39,654 nt of DNA from Gammaproteobacteria bacterium (GCA_947457195.1 CANGUU010000016.1:1-39654), one strand, 5' to 3'. Counted from the stretch's first letter, positions 15,887 through 25,747 are shown. Notes: generated from the sequence alone by a model not told the origin. Program-made: numbers and translations.

Positions 15887-15955
15887 GGGTACGCTCACTA
15901 CATCAAAAACGCGCGCGATTATAGCGGATGCCCCGCAGCGCTTGCCCGGTGAAAG

Positions 15956-16522
15956 TCAGCAACGGCCTCGGCGGGCGAGCAACTGCGGCAACAGGTCGGC
16001 AAAGCCCGGCTTCTGTGCCAGGTCGCCGTCGGCCAAGCCGCTCAGTTCGTGGGGGAAAACCAGCCAGTCCGCCGTGGCATGCAGATGGTAATCCGGTTTC
16101 AGTACCGTGCGATTGCTGGCTGGTTTGTACCAGGGTGTCGCAGTGCGGATGGTGGGGGCGACTGGGCCGGATTTGTCGAGGACGGCGTTGACGACGGCCT
16201 GCATGGTGCGCCCGCTGTCGAACACGTCATCCACCAGAAGGATGCGCTGCTGGTCCTGCAACAGACCGGCCAGTCGTTCGAGACCAGCCAGCTCTACCTT
16301 GTCCTGATGACCCGGTGCCGTATAGGACTGGCTGCTGATCACCGCATGGCGACACGGCAGGCCGAGAAAGACGAACACTTCGTGCATGGCTGCCCCCACC
16401 GGCGTACCACCGCGCCAGAGTGCCAGCAGCACCTGGGGTTGGAAGCCGCTGTCGACCACCTGGAGGGCAAGGGCCACGGACGCCTGCAACAACTGCTCCG
16501 CGCTGACGAAGTGCAACGGCAT
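15956..16522 (-). CDS. Phosphoribosyltransferase (hypoxanthine/guanine type)
   Basis: This 188-residue cytoplasmic enzyme has the type I PRTase fold. The PRPP-binding motif is ILLVDDVFDSGRTM (about residues 92-105), preceded by the flexible-loop region ISSQSYTAPG and the LALWRGGTPVG loop. The sequence resembles bacterial proteins annotated as hypoxanthine or xanthine phosphoribosyltransferase involved in purine salvage, but base specificity cannot be read by eye. The ATG at 16522 was preferred to the upstream TTG at 16531. It begins about 12 bases after the bamD stop on the same strand, so the two are likely co-transcribed. Confidence 0.88.
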   Translation of the reverse strand: MPLHFVSAEQLLQASVALALQVVDSGFQPQVLLALWRGGTPVGAAMHEVFVFLGLPCRHAVISSQSYTAPGHQDKVELAGLERLAGLLQDQQRILLVDDVFDSGRTMQAVVNAVLDKSGPVAPTIRTATPWYKPASNRTVLKPDYHLHATADWLVFPHELSGLADGDLAQKPGFADLLPQLLARRGRC

Positions 16523-16533
16523 CGGCTGCAAGC

Positions 16534-17541
16534 CTACTGGCTACCGCCCGCCTGACTGCCCGGATTACCCAGCACGCCGAAGGTAAGCACGTTCAGCCAC
16601 GAGCGTTCCGTCTCGGTCTGGGGCATGGCGAAGGAGTAGGGAGTATCGTCCCGGTTGGGGCGCCGCGTAGGAGCGAGCGGCGTGTCTTTCTTATTGCTGC
16701 CCACGAGGCCGAAGCTGACCGAATACAGGAAGGACGGGTCGGTGATCTGCGTGGAGACCACGAAATCACCATTCTGGTCGAGCTGCGGGCTGTCTGGATG
16801 ATTGGTCTTGAGGATGGCGAGCGACTGATCGGCGAGGTCGTTCAGTCCGAGGCGCAGGTACATCTCCGTCATGATTTCGAGGGCGCGCGGGACCGACGGC
16901 GCCCCCTGATAGTTTTCTACCACGAAGCGTGCCCGGTTCAGCGCAGCCAGATAGGCCTGCCGATTGATGTAGAACTCGGAGACGTTGATTTCGTAGTCCG
17001 CCAGCAGATTGCGCAGGTATACCATGCGGGCGCGGGCATCGGGGGTATAGGGCGAATTCGGGTACAGCGAAAGCAGGCTCGAAAAGTCGGTGAAGGATTC
17101 ACGCGCCTTGCCCGGGTCACGCTTGCTGGGATCGGTGGGCAGGTACCGGCCGAGGATGCGTCCATCCTCGCTGTAGAAGGACATGCCTTTCATGTAATAG
17201 GCGTAGTCGATGTTTTGATGGTCGGGGTAAAGGCGGATGAAACGATCCGCTGCAGCGCGCGCTGCTTCGGGCTCATTGTTCATGTAGTAGGCATGCACCA
17301 GCTCCAGCTGTGACTGGGCGGCGTAGCGACCGAAGGGAAACTGCGCTTCGATCTGCTGCATGATGGCAATCGCACGAGGCCAGTTGCTGACCTGTATCGA
17401 GCGCTCGCCAAGCTCCCACAGACGCTCCTCGGTGTTGTTGGCCAGGTCATCGTCGTTGGAGCCGCAGGAAGCCAGCAGTACGGCGAGCAGCAGCAGGGCC
17501 GTTAGGCGGAAAGAATTACGATAGCGTTGCAGAGCGGACAT
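16534..17541 (-). CDS. bamD: Outer membrane assembly lipoprotein BamD
   Basis: This is the essential lipoprotein subunit of the BAM complex that folds beta-barrel proteins into the outer membrane. A signal peptide ends in the lipobox LLASC, with the lipidated Cys near residue 26. The TPR array follows: AIAIMQQIEAQFPFGRYAAQSQLELVHAYY, AADRFIRLYPDHQNIDYAYYMKGMSF, FSSLLSLYPNSPYTPDARARM and ALNRARFVVENYQGAPSVPRALEIM, all very typical. At 335 residues it is longer than E. coli BamD (245 aa), with an extra C-terminal tail of about 85 residues after the last TPR (containing LGLVGSNKKDTPLAPTRRPN). ATG 17541 is preferred to GTG 17553. It is divergent from rluD, the same arrangement as in E. coli. Confidence 0.95.
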   Translation of the reverse strand: MSALQRYRNSFRLTALLLLAVLLASCGSNDDDLANNTEERLWELGERSIQVSNWPRAIAIMQQIEAQFPFGRYAAQSQLELVHAYYMNNEPEAARAAADRFIRLYPDHQNIDYAYYMKGMSFYSEDGRILGRYLPTDPSKRDPGKARESFTDFSSLLSLYPNSPYTPDARARMVYLRNLLADYEINVSEFYINRQAYLAALNRARFVVENYQGAPSVPRALEIMTEMYLRLGLNDLADQSLAILKTNHPDSPQLDQNGDFVVSTQITDPSFLYSVSFGLVGSNKKDTPLAPTRRPNRDDTPYSFAMPQTETERSWLNVLTFGVLGNPGSQAGGSQ

Positions 17542-17677
17542 GGTGGTCGGCACGGGTTTGTATAATGGCCGGCAAGTTTACACCGCCCCCGTGCGCAGCA
17601 GCCATCGTCGGGCCGCAATGCCCACAAAGCACCCGTTCTGCCGCCACATCGCCGGTGGCCCCGGCCAAGGAAGCTCC

Positions 17678-18634
17678 ATGCTGGAACAAATCGAAATGAA
17701 TCAAACAGTTGCAATCGAGCATACCGGCTTGCGACTCGATCAGGCCGCTGCGCTGCTGTTTCCGGAGTTCTCGCGGGCCCGGCTGCAGGACTGGATTCGA
17801 GAGGGTCAGCTCACCCTCAACGGCGAGCGGGCCCGGGCCAAGGACAGGGTCCTCGAGGGCGACGGATTGATACTGCTGGCCGAACTCGAGGCAGAGACCC
17901 ACTTCGAGCCCGAGTCGATGCCCCTGTGCATCGTCCACGAGGATGAAGACGTCATCATCGTCAACAAGCCAGTCGGACTGGTGGTGCATCCCGCCGCCGG
18001 GAATTACCGTGGAACTCTGCTCAACGGGCTGTTGGCCCACTGCCCCGACCTGCAAGCCTTGCCGAGAGCGGGCATCGTGCATCGTCTCGACAAGGATACG
18101 AGCGGCCTGCTCGTGGTGGCGAAGACGCTGCAGGCACATCAGGATCTTGTCGAGCAACTGCAGGAGCGGCGCGTTTCCCGGCACTACGAAGCCGTGGTTC
18201 AGGGAGTTGCCACCGCCGGTGGTACCGTCGATGCACCGATCGGTCGCCACCCGGTGCAGCGCCAGAAAAGAGCGGTGACGGACGCGGCGGATGCACGTCC
18301 CGCCGTGACGCACTACCGCGTCAGGCAGCGCTTCCGCAGTCACAGCCATCTTTCGGTTCAGCTGGAGACGGGCCGTACGCACCAGATCCGTGTCCATATG
18401 GCGCACGTCGGCATGCCAATCGTCGGTGACCAGGTGTACGGCGGTCGATGGAAACCGCCGCGTGGCGCCGCGCCGGCCTTGCTGGATTTTCTCCAGCACT
18501 TCAAGCGTCAGGCGCTGCATGCTGCGGTGCTGGGTTTCCATCACGTCACAACCGGTGAGTACAGGCAGTGGGAAGCACCATTGCCGGCCGACATGCAGGA
18601 ACTATTGCAGTTGTTGGAACAGGACAATGCCTGA
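17678..18634 (+). CDS. rluD: 23S rRNA pseudouridine(1911/1915/1917) synthase
   Basis: This 318-residue enzyme isomerises uridines in helix 69 of 23S rRNA. Residues 14-75 form an S4 RNA-binding domain (GLRLDQAAALLFPEFSRARLQDWIREGQLTLNG). The RluA-type catalytic domain includes the HRLDKDTSGLLVVAKT motif, whose first Asp is catalytic, and LETGRTHQIRVHMAHVGMPIVGD. The start ATG has AAGGA 8 bases upstream. The divergent position beside bamD and the overlap with pgeF reproduce the conserved bamD/rluD-pgeF-clpB order of Gammaproteobacteria, which supports rluD over rluA or rluC. It overlaps pgeF by 8 bases. Confidence 0.95.
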   Translation: MLEQIEMNQTVAIEHTGLRLDQAAALLFPEFSRARLQDWIREGQLTLNGERARAKDRVLEGDGLILLAELEAETHFEPESMPLCIVHEDEDVIIVNKPVGLVVHPAAGNYRGTLLNGLLAHCPDLQALPRAGIVHRLDKDTSGLLVVAKTLQAHQDLVEQLQERRVSRHYEAVVQGVATAGGTVDAPIGRHPVQRQKRAVTDAADARPAVTHYRVRQRFRSHSHLSVQLETGRTHQIRVHMAHVGMPIVGDQVYGGRWKPPRGAAPALLDFLQHFKRQALHAAVLGFHHVTTGEYRQWEAPLPADMQELLQLLEQDNA

Positions 18635-19442
18635 GTTGGCTGACTCCGCCCTGCATCGAGCCCAGCGCGTACCTGGACTCCTGGAGCTACCGTGGGCACT
18701 GCCTCCCAACGTGAGGGCATTTGTCACCACGCGCCACGGTGGCAGCAGCGCGGGCGCGTTCGGCCGATTCAATCTCGCTGGCCACGTCGGCGACGATCCC
18801 GTCGCAGTCCGGCAAAATCGCCTCAGCCTGCTGCAGGAGCTGAGGCAGCGCACGGGTGACACGCTCGTCGGATTGCAATGGCTGCAGCAGGTACACGGCA
18901 ATATCGTCGCCGAGGCCGGTCTGCCACCCACGGATCCGGCGCCGGTGGCTGATGCCCTCTACAGCACACACGTCGGACTGGGCTGTGCGGTACTGACCGC
19001 AGACTGTCTGCCCGTGCTGATCGCCGCCGCCGACGGCAGTGAGATTGCGGTTGCTCATGCCGGTTGGCGTGGGCTGTGTGCTGGCGTACTCGAAGCCACG
19101 CTGACCCGCTTTGTCACCGCACCCCATCGCCTGCTGGTCTGGTGTGGTCCTGCCATCGGTCCATGTCACTTCGAAGTCGGAGGTGATGTGCGCGGCGCCT
19201 TTCTCGACAACGCCTGCGCCAACGAACACGCAGCGACCGACTTCGCCTTTCATCCGGGCGAGCGTGCCGACAAGTGGTATGCAGATCTCTACGCGCTTGC
19301 ACGGCTTCGGCTGCAGCGGCTCGGTGTGACACATGTCGCCGGCAGGCCGCACTGCACGGTGTGCCATCGACACGATTTCTACTCGCATCGCGCCGGGGCA
19401 CCGACTGGTCGTTTTGCCACGCTGATTCTGCGCACGCACTGA
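18627..19442 (+). CDS. pgeF: Peptidoglycan editing factor / multicopper polyphenol oxidase family
   Basis: This 271-residue cytoplasmic protein belongs to the YfiH/PgeF (DUF152) family. PgeF is reported to keep L-Ser out of the peptidoglycan stem peptide by hydrolysing UDP-MurNAc-L-Ser; older annotations call it laccase. Metal-site motifs are visible: QQVHGN with His, LTADCLPVLI with Cys, and VAHAGWRGL with His. CGPAIGPCHFEVG and FYSHRAGAPTGRFATLI complete the family pattern. The ATG lies within the rluD end, an 8-base overlap, so translation is coupled. clpB follows 88 bases later but has its own heat-shock promoter. Confidence 0.93.
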   Translation: MPELADSALHRAQRVPGLLELPWALPPNVRAFVTTRHGGSSAGAFGRFNLAGHVGDDPVAVRQNRLSLLQELRQRTGDTLVGLQWLQQVHGNIVAEAGLPPTDPAPVADALYSTHVGLGCAVLTADCLPVLIAAADGSEIAVAHAGWRGLCAGVLEATLTRFVTAPHRLLVWCGPAIGPCHFEVGGDVRGAFLDNACANEHAATDFAFHPGERADKWYADLYALARLRLQRLGVTHVAGRPHCTVCHRHDFYSHRAGAPTGRFATLILRTH

Positions 19443-19472
19443 TGCTGCCTTGATGCGCGTCAAGTGCCGTGC

Positions 19473-19501
19473 CTTGAATACGGCGCCTGCTCCCCCCATT
19501 T
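19473..19501 (+). promoter_or_regulatory. Sigma-32 heat-shock promoter of clpB
   Basis: CTTGAAT (19473-19479), a 14-base spacer and CCCCATTT (19494-19501) match the RpoH consensus CTTGAAA-N13-15-CCCCATNT at all but one position. It ends 29 bases before the clpB start codon, so the leader would be about 20 bases. Confidence 0.88.
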
Positions 19502-19530
19502 TGCTGCCATGCCAATGACCGGAGGTGGTT

Positions 19531-22128
19531 ATGCGTATGGACAAAATGACCAGCAAGCTGCAGCAGGCGCTCGCCGATGCGCAGTCGCTGGCGGTGGGCA
19601 AGGATCATTCCTATCTGGAGCCCGTGCATCTGGTTCTTGCCTTGCTGGAGCAAAAGGGTGGATCTCTCAAACCATTACTGACGCAAACCGGCTTCGAGCT
19701 GGCGACGCTGAAGAGCGGGCTCGAAAAACTGCTGGCAGCGCTGCCTGTGGTCCAGAACCATGGCGGTGAGCTTTCGGTATCGCCCGAGTTGGCCAAGGTA
19801 CTCAACCTCGCGGACAAACTTGCACAGAAGAATGGTGACCAGTTCGTCTCCAGCGAGAGTGTATTCCTGGCGGCGATGCAGGATCGCGCTTCGCCGATCG
19901 GCAAGTTGCTCAACGCCTGTGGTGTGAGTCCTACTGCGCTGGAGACCGCCATCCGCAACGTGCGTGGTGGTGCCAGCGTCGACAGTCCTGAGGCCGAGGA
20001 TTCTTTCCAGGCGCTCAAGAAATACACGGTCGACGTCACCGCCAAGGCCGCCAGTGGCAAGCTCGATCCCGTGATCGGACGCGACGACGAGATTCGCCGG
20101 ACGGTGCAGGTTCTGCAGAGGCGTACCAAGAACAACCCGGTGCTGATCGGTGAGCCTGGCGTTGGCAAGACGGCCATCGTCGATGGTCTGGCCCAGCGCA
20201 TCGTCAATGGCGAGGTGCCGGAGGGCTTGAAGGACAAGCGCATCCTGTCGCTAGACATGGGTGCCCTGATCGCGGGCGCCAAATTCCGGGGTGAATTCGA
20301 AGAACGGCTCAAGGCGGTGCTGAATGAGCTGTCGAAACAGGGTGGCTCTGTCATTCTGTTCATCGACGAAATCCACACCATGGTCGGTGCTGGAAAGGCC
20401 GAGGGCGCGATGGATGCCGGCAATATGCTCAAGCCAGCGCTGGCGCGCGGCGAACTGCACTGCGTGGGTGCCACCACGCTCGATGAGTACCGCAAGTATC
20501 TCGAAAAAGATGCCGCACTCGAGCGCCGCTTCCAGAAAGTGCTGGTGGAGGAGCCGAACGAAACCGACACCGTCGCCATCCTGCGCGGCCTCAAGGAGCG
20601 CTACGAGGTGCACCACGGAGTAAACATCACCGACTCTGCGATCATCGCGGCCGTCAAGCTATCGATTCGCTATATCACCGATCGCCAGTTGCCCGACAAG
20701 GCGATCGATCTCATCGACGAAGCCGCTTCGTTGATCCGCATGGAAATCGATTCCAAGCCGGAAGACATGGATCGCCTCGAGCGTAGGCTGATCCAGCTCA
20801 AGATCGAGCGCGAGGCGCTCAAGAAGGAAGAGGACGAGGCCTCGAAGAAGCGGCGCGAAAAGCTCGAAGAAGACATTCGCAAGTTGGAAAAGGAATACGC
20901 CGATCTCGACGAGATCCTGCGCGGAGAGAAGGCTGCCGTACAGGGCGCCCAGAAGTTCAAGAGTGAACTGGAGCAGGCGAGGATAGAGCTGGAGTCGGCC
21001 CGTCGCGCCGGCAACCTCGCCCGTATGTCGGAACTGCAATACGGGTTGATTCCCGCCCTGCAGAAGAAGCTCGACGCGGCTGCCAATCCGCAGCAGACCG
21101 AGCTCAAGCTGCTGCGCAACAAGGTTACCGAGGAGGAGATTGCGGAGGTCGTGTCTCGCGCCACGGGCATTCCGGTATCCAAGATGCTGGAGGGCGAGAA
21201 GCAGAAGCTGCTGCGCATGGAGGAAGAACTGCACAAGCGCGTCATCGGGCAGGCCGAGGCGGTCAACGCCGTTGCCCACGCGGTGCGCCGCTCACGCTCG
21301 GGTCTGGCAGACCCACGTCGGCCCAATGGCTCCTTCCTGTTTCTCGGGCCCACTGGCGTGGGCAAGACCGAGCTTTGCAAGGCGCTGGCGGCGTTCCTGT
21401 TCGACACGGAAGATGCCATGGTACGCATCGACATGAGCGAGTTCATGGAGCAGCACTCCGTGGCCCGTCTGATCGGAGCCCCGCCGGGCTACGTCGGCTA
21501 CGAAGAGGGCGGTTACCTGACCGAAGCGGTGCGACGACGACCCTATGCGGTGTTGCTGCTCGATGAGGTTGAAAAAGCACACCCCGACGTGTTCAACGTG
21601 CTGCTGCAGGTGCTCGATGATGGTCGCCTGACCGATGGTCACGGGCGCACGGTCGACTTTCGCAACACCGTGGTCGTCATGACGTCCAATCTCGGTTCCG
21701 ATCGCATCATGGATCTCATGCAGGATGGTAACGATAATGTCACCCAGGAGCAGGTCAAGGCGGCTGTCATGCCGGTTGTCGGCAAGCACTTCCGCCCGGA
21801 ATTCATCAACCGTATCGATGAGGTCGTGGTGTTCCACCCGCTTCAGCAGGCCCAGATGCGGGGCATCGCCGAGATCCAGATGGGGTTGCTGAAGCAGCGA
21901 TTGGCCGACATGGACTTGCAGCTGCAGCTGCAGGACGGCGTTCTCGACAAGCTGGCCGCGCTCGGGTTCGATCCGGTGTACGGGGCTCGCCCACTCAAGC
22001 GCGCGATCCAGCAGTGGCTTGAAAATCCCCTTGCCCAGGAAGTGCTGAAAGGCCAGTACCCGCCCGGCAGTACTATCGTGGTCAGCCTGGTCGGCCAGGA
22101 CATCGCCTTCAGCAAACGGTCGCGTTGA
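19531..22128 (+). CDS. clpB: ATP-dependent disaggregase ClpB
   Basis: This is the Hsp100 chaperone that works with DnaK to pull proteins out of aggregates (cytoplasm). At 865 residues it is full length. The order is: Clp N-domain pair (1-145), first AAA+ module with Walker A GEPGVGKT (about residue 208) and Walker [12 protein letters not shown], the long charged coiled-coil M-domain (about 400-530) that separates ClpB from ClpA, and second AAA+ module with [14 protein letters not shown] (about 606) and [14 protein letters not shown]. The C-terminal [13 protein letters not shown] sensor region is intact. ATG 19531 follows GGAGG by 5 bases; the earlier GTG at 19525 overlaps that site. Heat induction is expected from the upstream sigma-32 promoter. 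The last 20 bases overlap a convergent gene. Confidence 0.97.
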   Translation: MRMDKMTSKLQQALADAQSLAVGKDHSYLEPVHLVLALLEQKGGSLKPLLTQTGFELATLKSGLEKLLAALPVVQNHGGELSVSPELAKVLNLADKLAQKNGDQFVSSESVFLAAMQDRASPIGKLLNACGVSPTALETAIRNVRGGASVDSPEAEDSFQALKKYTVDVTAKAASGKLDPVIGRDDEIRRTVQVLQRRTKNNPVLIGEPGVGKTAIVDGLAQRIVNGEVPEGLKDKRILSLDMGALIAGAKFRGEFEERLKAVLNELSKQGGSVILFIDEIHTMVGAGKAEGAMDAGNMLKPALARGELHCVGATTLDEYRKYLEKDAALERRFQKVLVEEPNETDTVAILRGLKERYEVHHGVNITDSAIIAAVKLSIRYITDRQLPDKAIDLIDEAASLIRMEIDSKPEDMDRLERRLIQLKIEREALKKEEDEASKKRREKLEEDIRKLEKEYADLDEILRGEKAAVQGAQKFKSELEQARIELESARRAGNLARMSELQYGLIPALQKKLDAAANPQQTELKLLRNKVTEEEIAEVVSRATGIPVSKMLEGEKQKLLRMEEELHKRVIGQAEAVNAVAHAVRRSRSGLADPRRPNGSFLFLGPTGVGKTELCKALAAFLFDTEDAMVRIDMSEFMEQHSVARLIGAPPGYVGYEEGGYLTEAVRRRPYAVLLLDEVEKAHPDVFNVLLQVLDDGRLTDGHGRTVDFRNTVVVMTSNLGSDRIMDLMQDGNDNVTQEQVKAAVMPVVGKHFRPEFINRIDEVVVFHPLQQAQMRGIAEIQMGLLKQRLADMDLQLQLQDGVLDKLAALGFDPVYGARPLKRAIQQWLENPLAQEVLKGQYPPGSTIVVSLVGQDIAFSKRSR

Positions 22129-22990
22129 GTGCAGTTTCCGGACGCGCTTCGTTTGGGAAACTGAGGGCCCGCAGCAAGTCGTAGGCTAACTCGGCCAACT
22201 GCTGTTGACCGGCTTCTGCGAGCGCCGTCACGGCCCGATAGGCCGGGGCAGCAGCGCGCAGGCTCGCGACATGGCCGGCGGGTGCAGGCAGGGATTGACC
22301 GTACAAAGCGGCAATTTTTGCCGCCGCCGGGGCAGGGGCGGCAATGGCTGGTGTGCCGTCCGCCTCGCCAAACTTTGCTGCATAGCGTTGGTAGAGCTGA
22401 TCGACCGTCACGGGTCGGCCTTTGGCGAAGAACACGTGCTGGTTGCTCTCTGCCGCTTCAGGTAGCCACTGTGCCGCTCCCGACTGCGGGGCAGCATCCC
22501 GCTGGCTCAGGAGTCGGGTCGCACCACCAGTGCCGAGAAAGTGTGCCAGATACAGCTCAGTGTTGTTTACCTTGCGCTGCAAGGCGTTTTCGAGACCGGC
22601 CTTGTTGTCCTGCGCCAGCTCGGCGGCCATCAGGGCCGCGATTCGCGGATCGTTGCGCAGGGCGAGGATTTGCCCGCGTAGACTCGGGTCTGCGACAACG
22701 GGATTGCCTTTGGCATCGCGCGTCACGGCCTCGGCCGCCCGCTGCAAACCATGCTCTGCCCCGTGCTTGTCGATCTGCTCCAGCCACGTGCTTTCCACGA
22801 ACTGGTAAAGCCCCTGCGCCGACGAGGTATCAGCCGTCGCCTGACTGTCGAGGCTGCTTTCCGTGCGTGCATTCTGCAGCAGGTATCCGAAGTCGACGCC
22901 GGTCCTGACACTGGCCTGACGGATCGCCGCCAGCACTGTTTCCGAGGTCGGGCTGCCTGTTCGCGACACGAGGGCGGTGCGCATAGTCAT
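22109..22990 (-). CDS. Lytic transglycosylase-like protein without signal peptide
   Basis: This 293-residue protein has an SLT/lysozyme-like N-terminal half: [37 protein letters not shown], where the Glu of RTESSLD is the expected catalytic acid and GLYQF is the second family motif. [15 protein letters not shown] fits the third. The C-terminal 100 residues are Ala/Pro-rich and low in complexity. Unusually, there is no Sec or Tat signal, so it would need a specialised export route, as do some transglycosylases tied to flagella, pili or phage. The ATG follows GGAG at good spacing. It overlaps the clpB 3' end by 20 bases and is convergent with it. The function beyond cell-wall cleavage is not known. 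Confidence 0.82.
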   Translation of the reverse strand: MTMRTALVSRTGSPTSETVLAAIRQASVRTGVDFGYLLQNARTESSLDSQATADTSSAQGLYQFVESTWLEQIDKHGAEHGLQRAAEAVTRDAKGNPVVADPSLRGQILALRNDPRIAALMAAELAQDNKAGLENALQRKVNNTELYLAHFLGTGGATRLLSQRDAAPQSGAAQWLPEAAESNQHVFFAKGRPVTVDQLYQRYAAKFGEADGTPAIAAPAPAAAKIAALYGQSLPAPAGHVASLRAAAPAYRAVTALAEAGQQQLAELAYDLLRALSFPNEARPETALNATVC

Positions 22991-23125
22991 GGGGAATACT
23001 CCGAACGCAAGTTGCTGGGTAGAAGCAAGCTGCGTGCCACTGGGCGAGATTGTTGGGCTGCTGGCTGCGAGCCCGGCGCCTCCGCGCGGCGTTCACTCGT
23101 GTGTCCGGCTGTTTCCTTCACCTCC

Positions 23126-24643
23126 CTAGGCCTTGGCGGCGGGGCTCGGACGGCTGCCGGAAAGCACGAAGACCAGGGGCACCAAGGCCAGAACCACCCA
23201 CATCATCAAGGTGAAGTCGTTCAGGTAGCCGATGGTCATGGCCTGCCTGGTGATTTCGAGGTCCAGCAACTGCAGGGGCACACTCGCGCCCAGACCGGAC
23301 TGCTCCGGTGTGACCGGCAGCGTCGGCAGCAGTGTCTGGGCAGTGATGGTCTCGCTCAGGTAGGCGTGTTGTGTGGCGGTACTGCGCGTCAGCAGCAGGA
23401 AGGCCGCCGACACACCAAGGCTGCTCCCCATGTTGCGGATCAGACTGAAGAGGCTGGCAGCCTCTGCCCGGTACCTGGCGTCCAGGGTAGTGTAGGAAAC
23501 GGTGCTGAGCGGAATGAAGACGAAGCCGAGACCAAAGCCCTGGATCAGGCCGCTCAGGACGATGTCCGAGGCCGGCACGAAGGTGGAAAAGTCGCGCATC
23601 ATGTGCAGCGCCGCCGCCGTGAGCAGCAGCCCACCCAGAATCAGCCAGCGCTGGTCCATGCGCGTCGCCACCCGACTCACGATCATCATGGCCAGCAAGG
23701 TCCCGCAGCCGCGCGGCGCCAGAATCAGACCGACGTCCAGCACGCTGTAACCCATCAGGTTCTGCATGAACGGTGGCATGAGTGCCATGGTGCCCAGCAG
23801 GATCATCCCTACCACCAGCATGAAGAACAGGCCGAGTCGTAGATTCTTGTCTCTCAGCATTCCCGGCGACAGAAACGGATGGGGCGTGTGAAACGTGTGA
23901 ACCAGATACATCCACAGTGCCGCCAGCAGCAGCGCCACATAGAGCCTGATCTCGGTGGAGTCCAGCCAGTCCTGCGATTCCCCGCGGTCCATGATCAGTT
24001 GCAGGCAGGCGATGCAGAGACTGAGGGTCAGGAAACCCAGTTTGTCAAAGGGGCGATCTGACTTCTGGCCTTCCGGCAGGTACAGGAGCAGTCCGAGCAG
24101 CGAAAAAACACCGAGCGGCAGGTTGATGTAGAACACGTAGCGCCAGGTGTAGTACTCGGTGAGGTAGCCGCCCAGAGATGGGCCGACGATGGGTCCCAGC
24201 ATCACGCCCATGCCCCACACTGCCATGGCCTGGGGATGATCCTTTCGCTCGTTGATGTCCAGCAATGTGGATTGGGAAAGCGGCACCAGCGCCGCGCCGA
24301 ATACGCCCTGCAGTACGCGAAACAGCACCATCTGGTCGAGCGAGGCGGCAAGACCACACAGCACCGAAGTCAGCGTGAACCCTGCCACCGAGATCAGCAG
24401 GATCGTCTTGCGGCCAAAGCGCCCGGCTAGCCAGCCTGTCGGCAGTGTCATGATTGCCGATGCCACGATGTAGGACGTCAGTACCCACGAGACCTGATCT
24501 TGCGTCGCCATCAGACTACCCATCATGTGGGGCAGTGCCACATTGGCAATGGTGGTGTCCAGCACCTGGATGATGGTTGCCAGCATCACCGCGGCGGTGA
24601 CGATGTGCTTCTTGCCCGGCGCCAGGCCGGCCGCAGGCAGCAT
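23126..24643 (-). CDS. emrB: DHA2-family multidrug efflux MFS permease (EmrB-like)
   Basis: This 505-residue inner-membrane drug:proton antiporter is of the 14-helix DHA2 family. Motifs include IQVLDTTIANVALPHMMG in helix 1, WVLTSYIVASAIMTLPTGWLAGRFGRK spanning helix 2 and the MFS motif A, RVLQGVFGAALVPLSQS, and motif C GVMLGPIVGPSLGGYL with YYTWRYVFYINLPLG. All are EmrB/FarB hallmarks. It starts 3 bases after the EmrA-like gene, so the two form a pump pair that would dock to a TolC-type outer-membrane channel, which is not encoded here. No regulator gene is adjacent. The exported drugs are not predictable. Confidence 0.93.
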   Translation of the reverse strand: MLPAAGLAPGKKHIVTAAVMLATIIQVLDTTIANVALPHMMGSLMATQDQVSWVLTSYIVASAIMTLPTGWLAGRFGRKTILLISVAGFTLTSVLCGLAASLDQMVLFRVLQGVFGAALVPLSQSTLLDINERKDHPQAMAVWGMGVMLGPIVGPSLGGYLTEYYTWRYVFYINLPLGVFSLLGLLLYLPEGQKSDRPFDKLGFLTLSLCIACLQLIMDRGESQDWLDSTEIRLYVALLLAALWMYLVHTFHTPHPFLSPGMLRDKNLRLGLFFMLVVGMILLGTMALMPPFMQNLMGYSVLDVGLILAPRGCGTLLAMMIVSRVATRMDQRWLILGGLLLTAAALHMMRDFSTFVPASDIVLSGLIQGFGLGFVFIPLSTVSYTTLDARYRAEAASLFSLIRNMGSSLGVSAAFLLLTRSTATQHAYLSETITAQTLLPTLPVTPEQSGLGASVPLQLLDLEITRQAMTIGYLNDFTLMMWVVLALVPLVFVLSGSRPSPAAKA

Positions 24644-24646
24644 GGT

Positions 24647-25660
24647 TTACCAGGGCAGCTGCCGCTGGTGACCCGTGTCGACCTCGACCACCACACTCAT
24701 GCCCGCCGCCAGTGCGGGCTGTTGCGGGAGCGGCTCCATGCTCAGTTTGACGTTGAGGCGCTGGACGACCTTGACCCAGTTGCCCGAACTGTTCTGGGCC
24801 GGCAGCAAGGAAAACTCAGAACCCGTCCCTGGCGTCATGACCGTCACACTGCCGCGCCATTCGAGGTCCGGATAGGCATCTACATGCAAGGTGGCCGCTT
24901 GACCGGCACGCAGGTAAGTGAGGTCGGTTTCCTTGAAGTTGGCCTCCACCCAGAAGCGGCTATCGTCGACGATGCTGCCGACCGGCACGCTGGCGTTGAC
25001 TACTTCACCGACCTTCACCCCGAAATTGGCTAGTACGCCGCCGCGGGCTGCCTTCACTGCGACCCGCGACAGGTCCAAGGCTGACTTGTTGCGCTCGGCC
25101 AGCGCGAGTTGGTAGTCCGGATGGTGTTCTACCGGCAGGGAGGGGCTAACCAGCTTGGCTCGCACCACTTCCAGCGCCTGCCGTGCCACGGCCACTTCGT
25201 TGTCTGCTGTCTGGGCCTTGTGTGCGGCAGCATCGATCTGGATGACCGGCAGTGACTCGGACGCCGCCAGGCGTTGCAGCCGTTCGGCTTCCTTGTGGAA
25301 GAAAACCTGCTCCCCCTCCGCTTTGGCGATGTCGGCCTGCTTGTTGAGGAAGTCTGCCTTGAGGCTTTCGATGTTGCTGCGCACCTTGAGGAGGTTGGCC
25401 TCCGCACGCGCCAAGGCCAGTCCGTAGGCCTCATCGTCGATGCGAAACAGCAGTTGACCCTGCTCTATCCGCTGGTTGTCGCTGACCAGCACTTCCACGA
25501 CCCGCCCGCCCAGTTCGCTGCTGATACTGGTGAGTTCCGCCTTGATATAGGCATTGTCCGTGGTAACGATGCGGCCTCCCTGCAGGTAGAGCCAACCGCT
25601 GACAGCGGCTACCACCACGGGTCCCAACCAGAAAAACATCAAGCGTACGAATCGTTTCAT
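24647..25660 (-). CDS. emrA: HlyD-family membrane fusion protein (EmrA-like)
   Basis: This 337-residue periplasmic adaptor is anchored by one N-terminal helix (LMFFWLGPVVVAAVSGWLYL). It continues with the biotinyl-lipoyl half-motif TTDNAYIKAELTSISSELGGRVVEVLVSDNQ and QGQLLFRIDDEAY, a long coiled-coil hairpin (about residues 80-190), and a second lipoyl half plus beta-barrel (VVNASVPVGSIVDDSRFWVEANFKETDL). The layout is that of EmrA/FarA, which bridges EmrB to TolC. ATG start. It is the first gene of the emrAB pair, with a 3-base gap to emrB. Confidence 0.93.
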   Translation of the reverse strand: MKRFVRLMFFWLGPVVVAAVSGWLYLQGGRIVTTDNAYIKAELTSISSELGGRVVEVLVSDNQRIEQGQLLFRIDDEAYGLALARAEANLLKVRSNIESLKADFLNKQADIAKAEGEQVFFHKEAERLQRLAASESLPVIQIDAAAHKAQTADNEVAVARQALEVVRAKLVSPSLPVEHHPDYQLALAERNKSALDLSRVAVKAARGGVLANFGVKVGEVVNASVPVGSIVDDSRFWVEANFKETDLTYLRAGQAATLHVDAYPDLEWRGSVTVMTPGTGSEFSLLPAQNSSGNWVKVVQRLNVKLSMEPLPQQPALAAGMSVVVEVDTGHQRQLPW

Positions 25661-25747
25661 GGGCGCTCTGGGGTGTCCGCTGCGGGCACGCCGAATTTTT
25701 GCCCGGCAGTATAGCCGAGGCAGGCTGGCGGCGTGTCGGGGGCTCCC

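Noticed and set aside
17516-18544. 342-codon minus-strand frame antisense to rluD
   Set aside because: The rluD protein has full S4 and catalytic motifs; the antisense frame has none and crosses the bamD/rluD promoter region.
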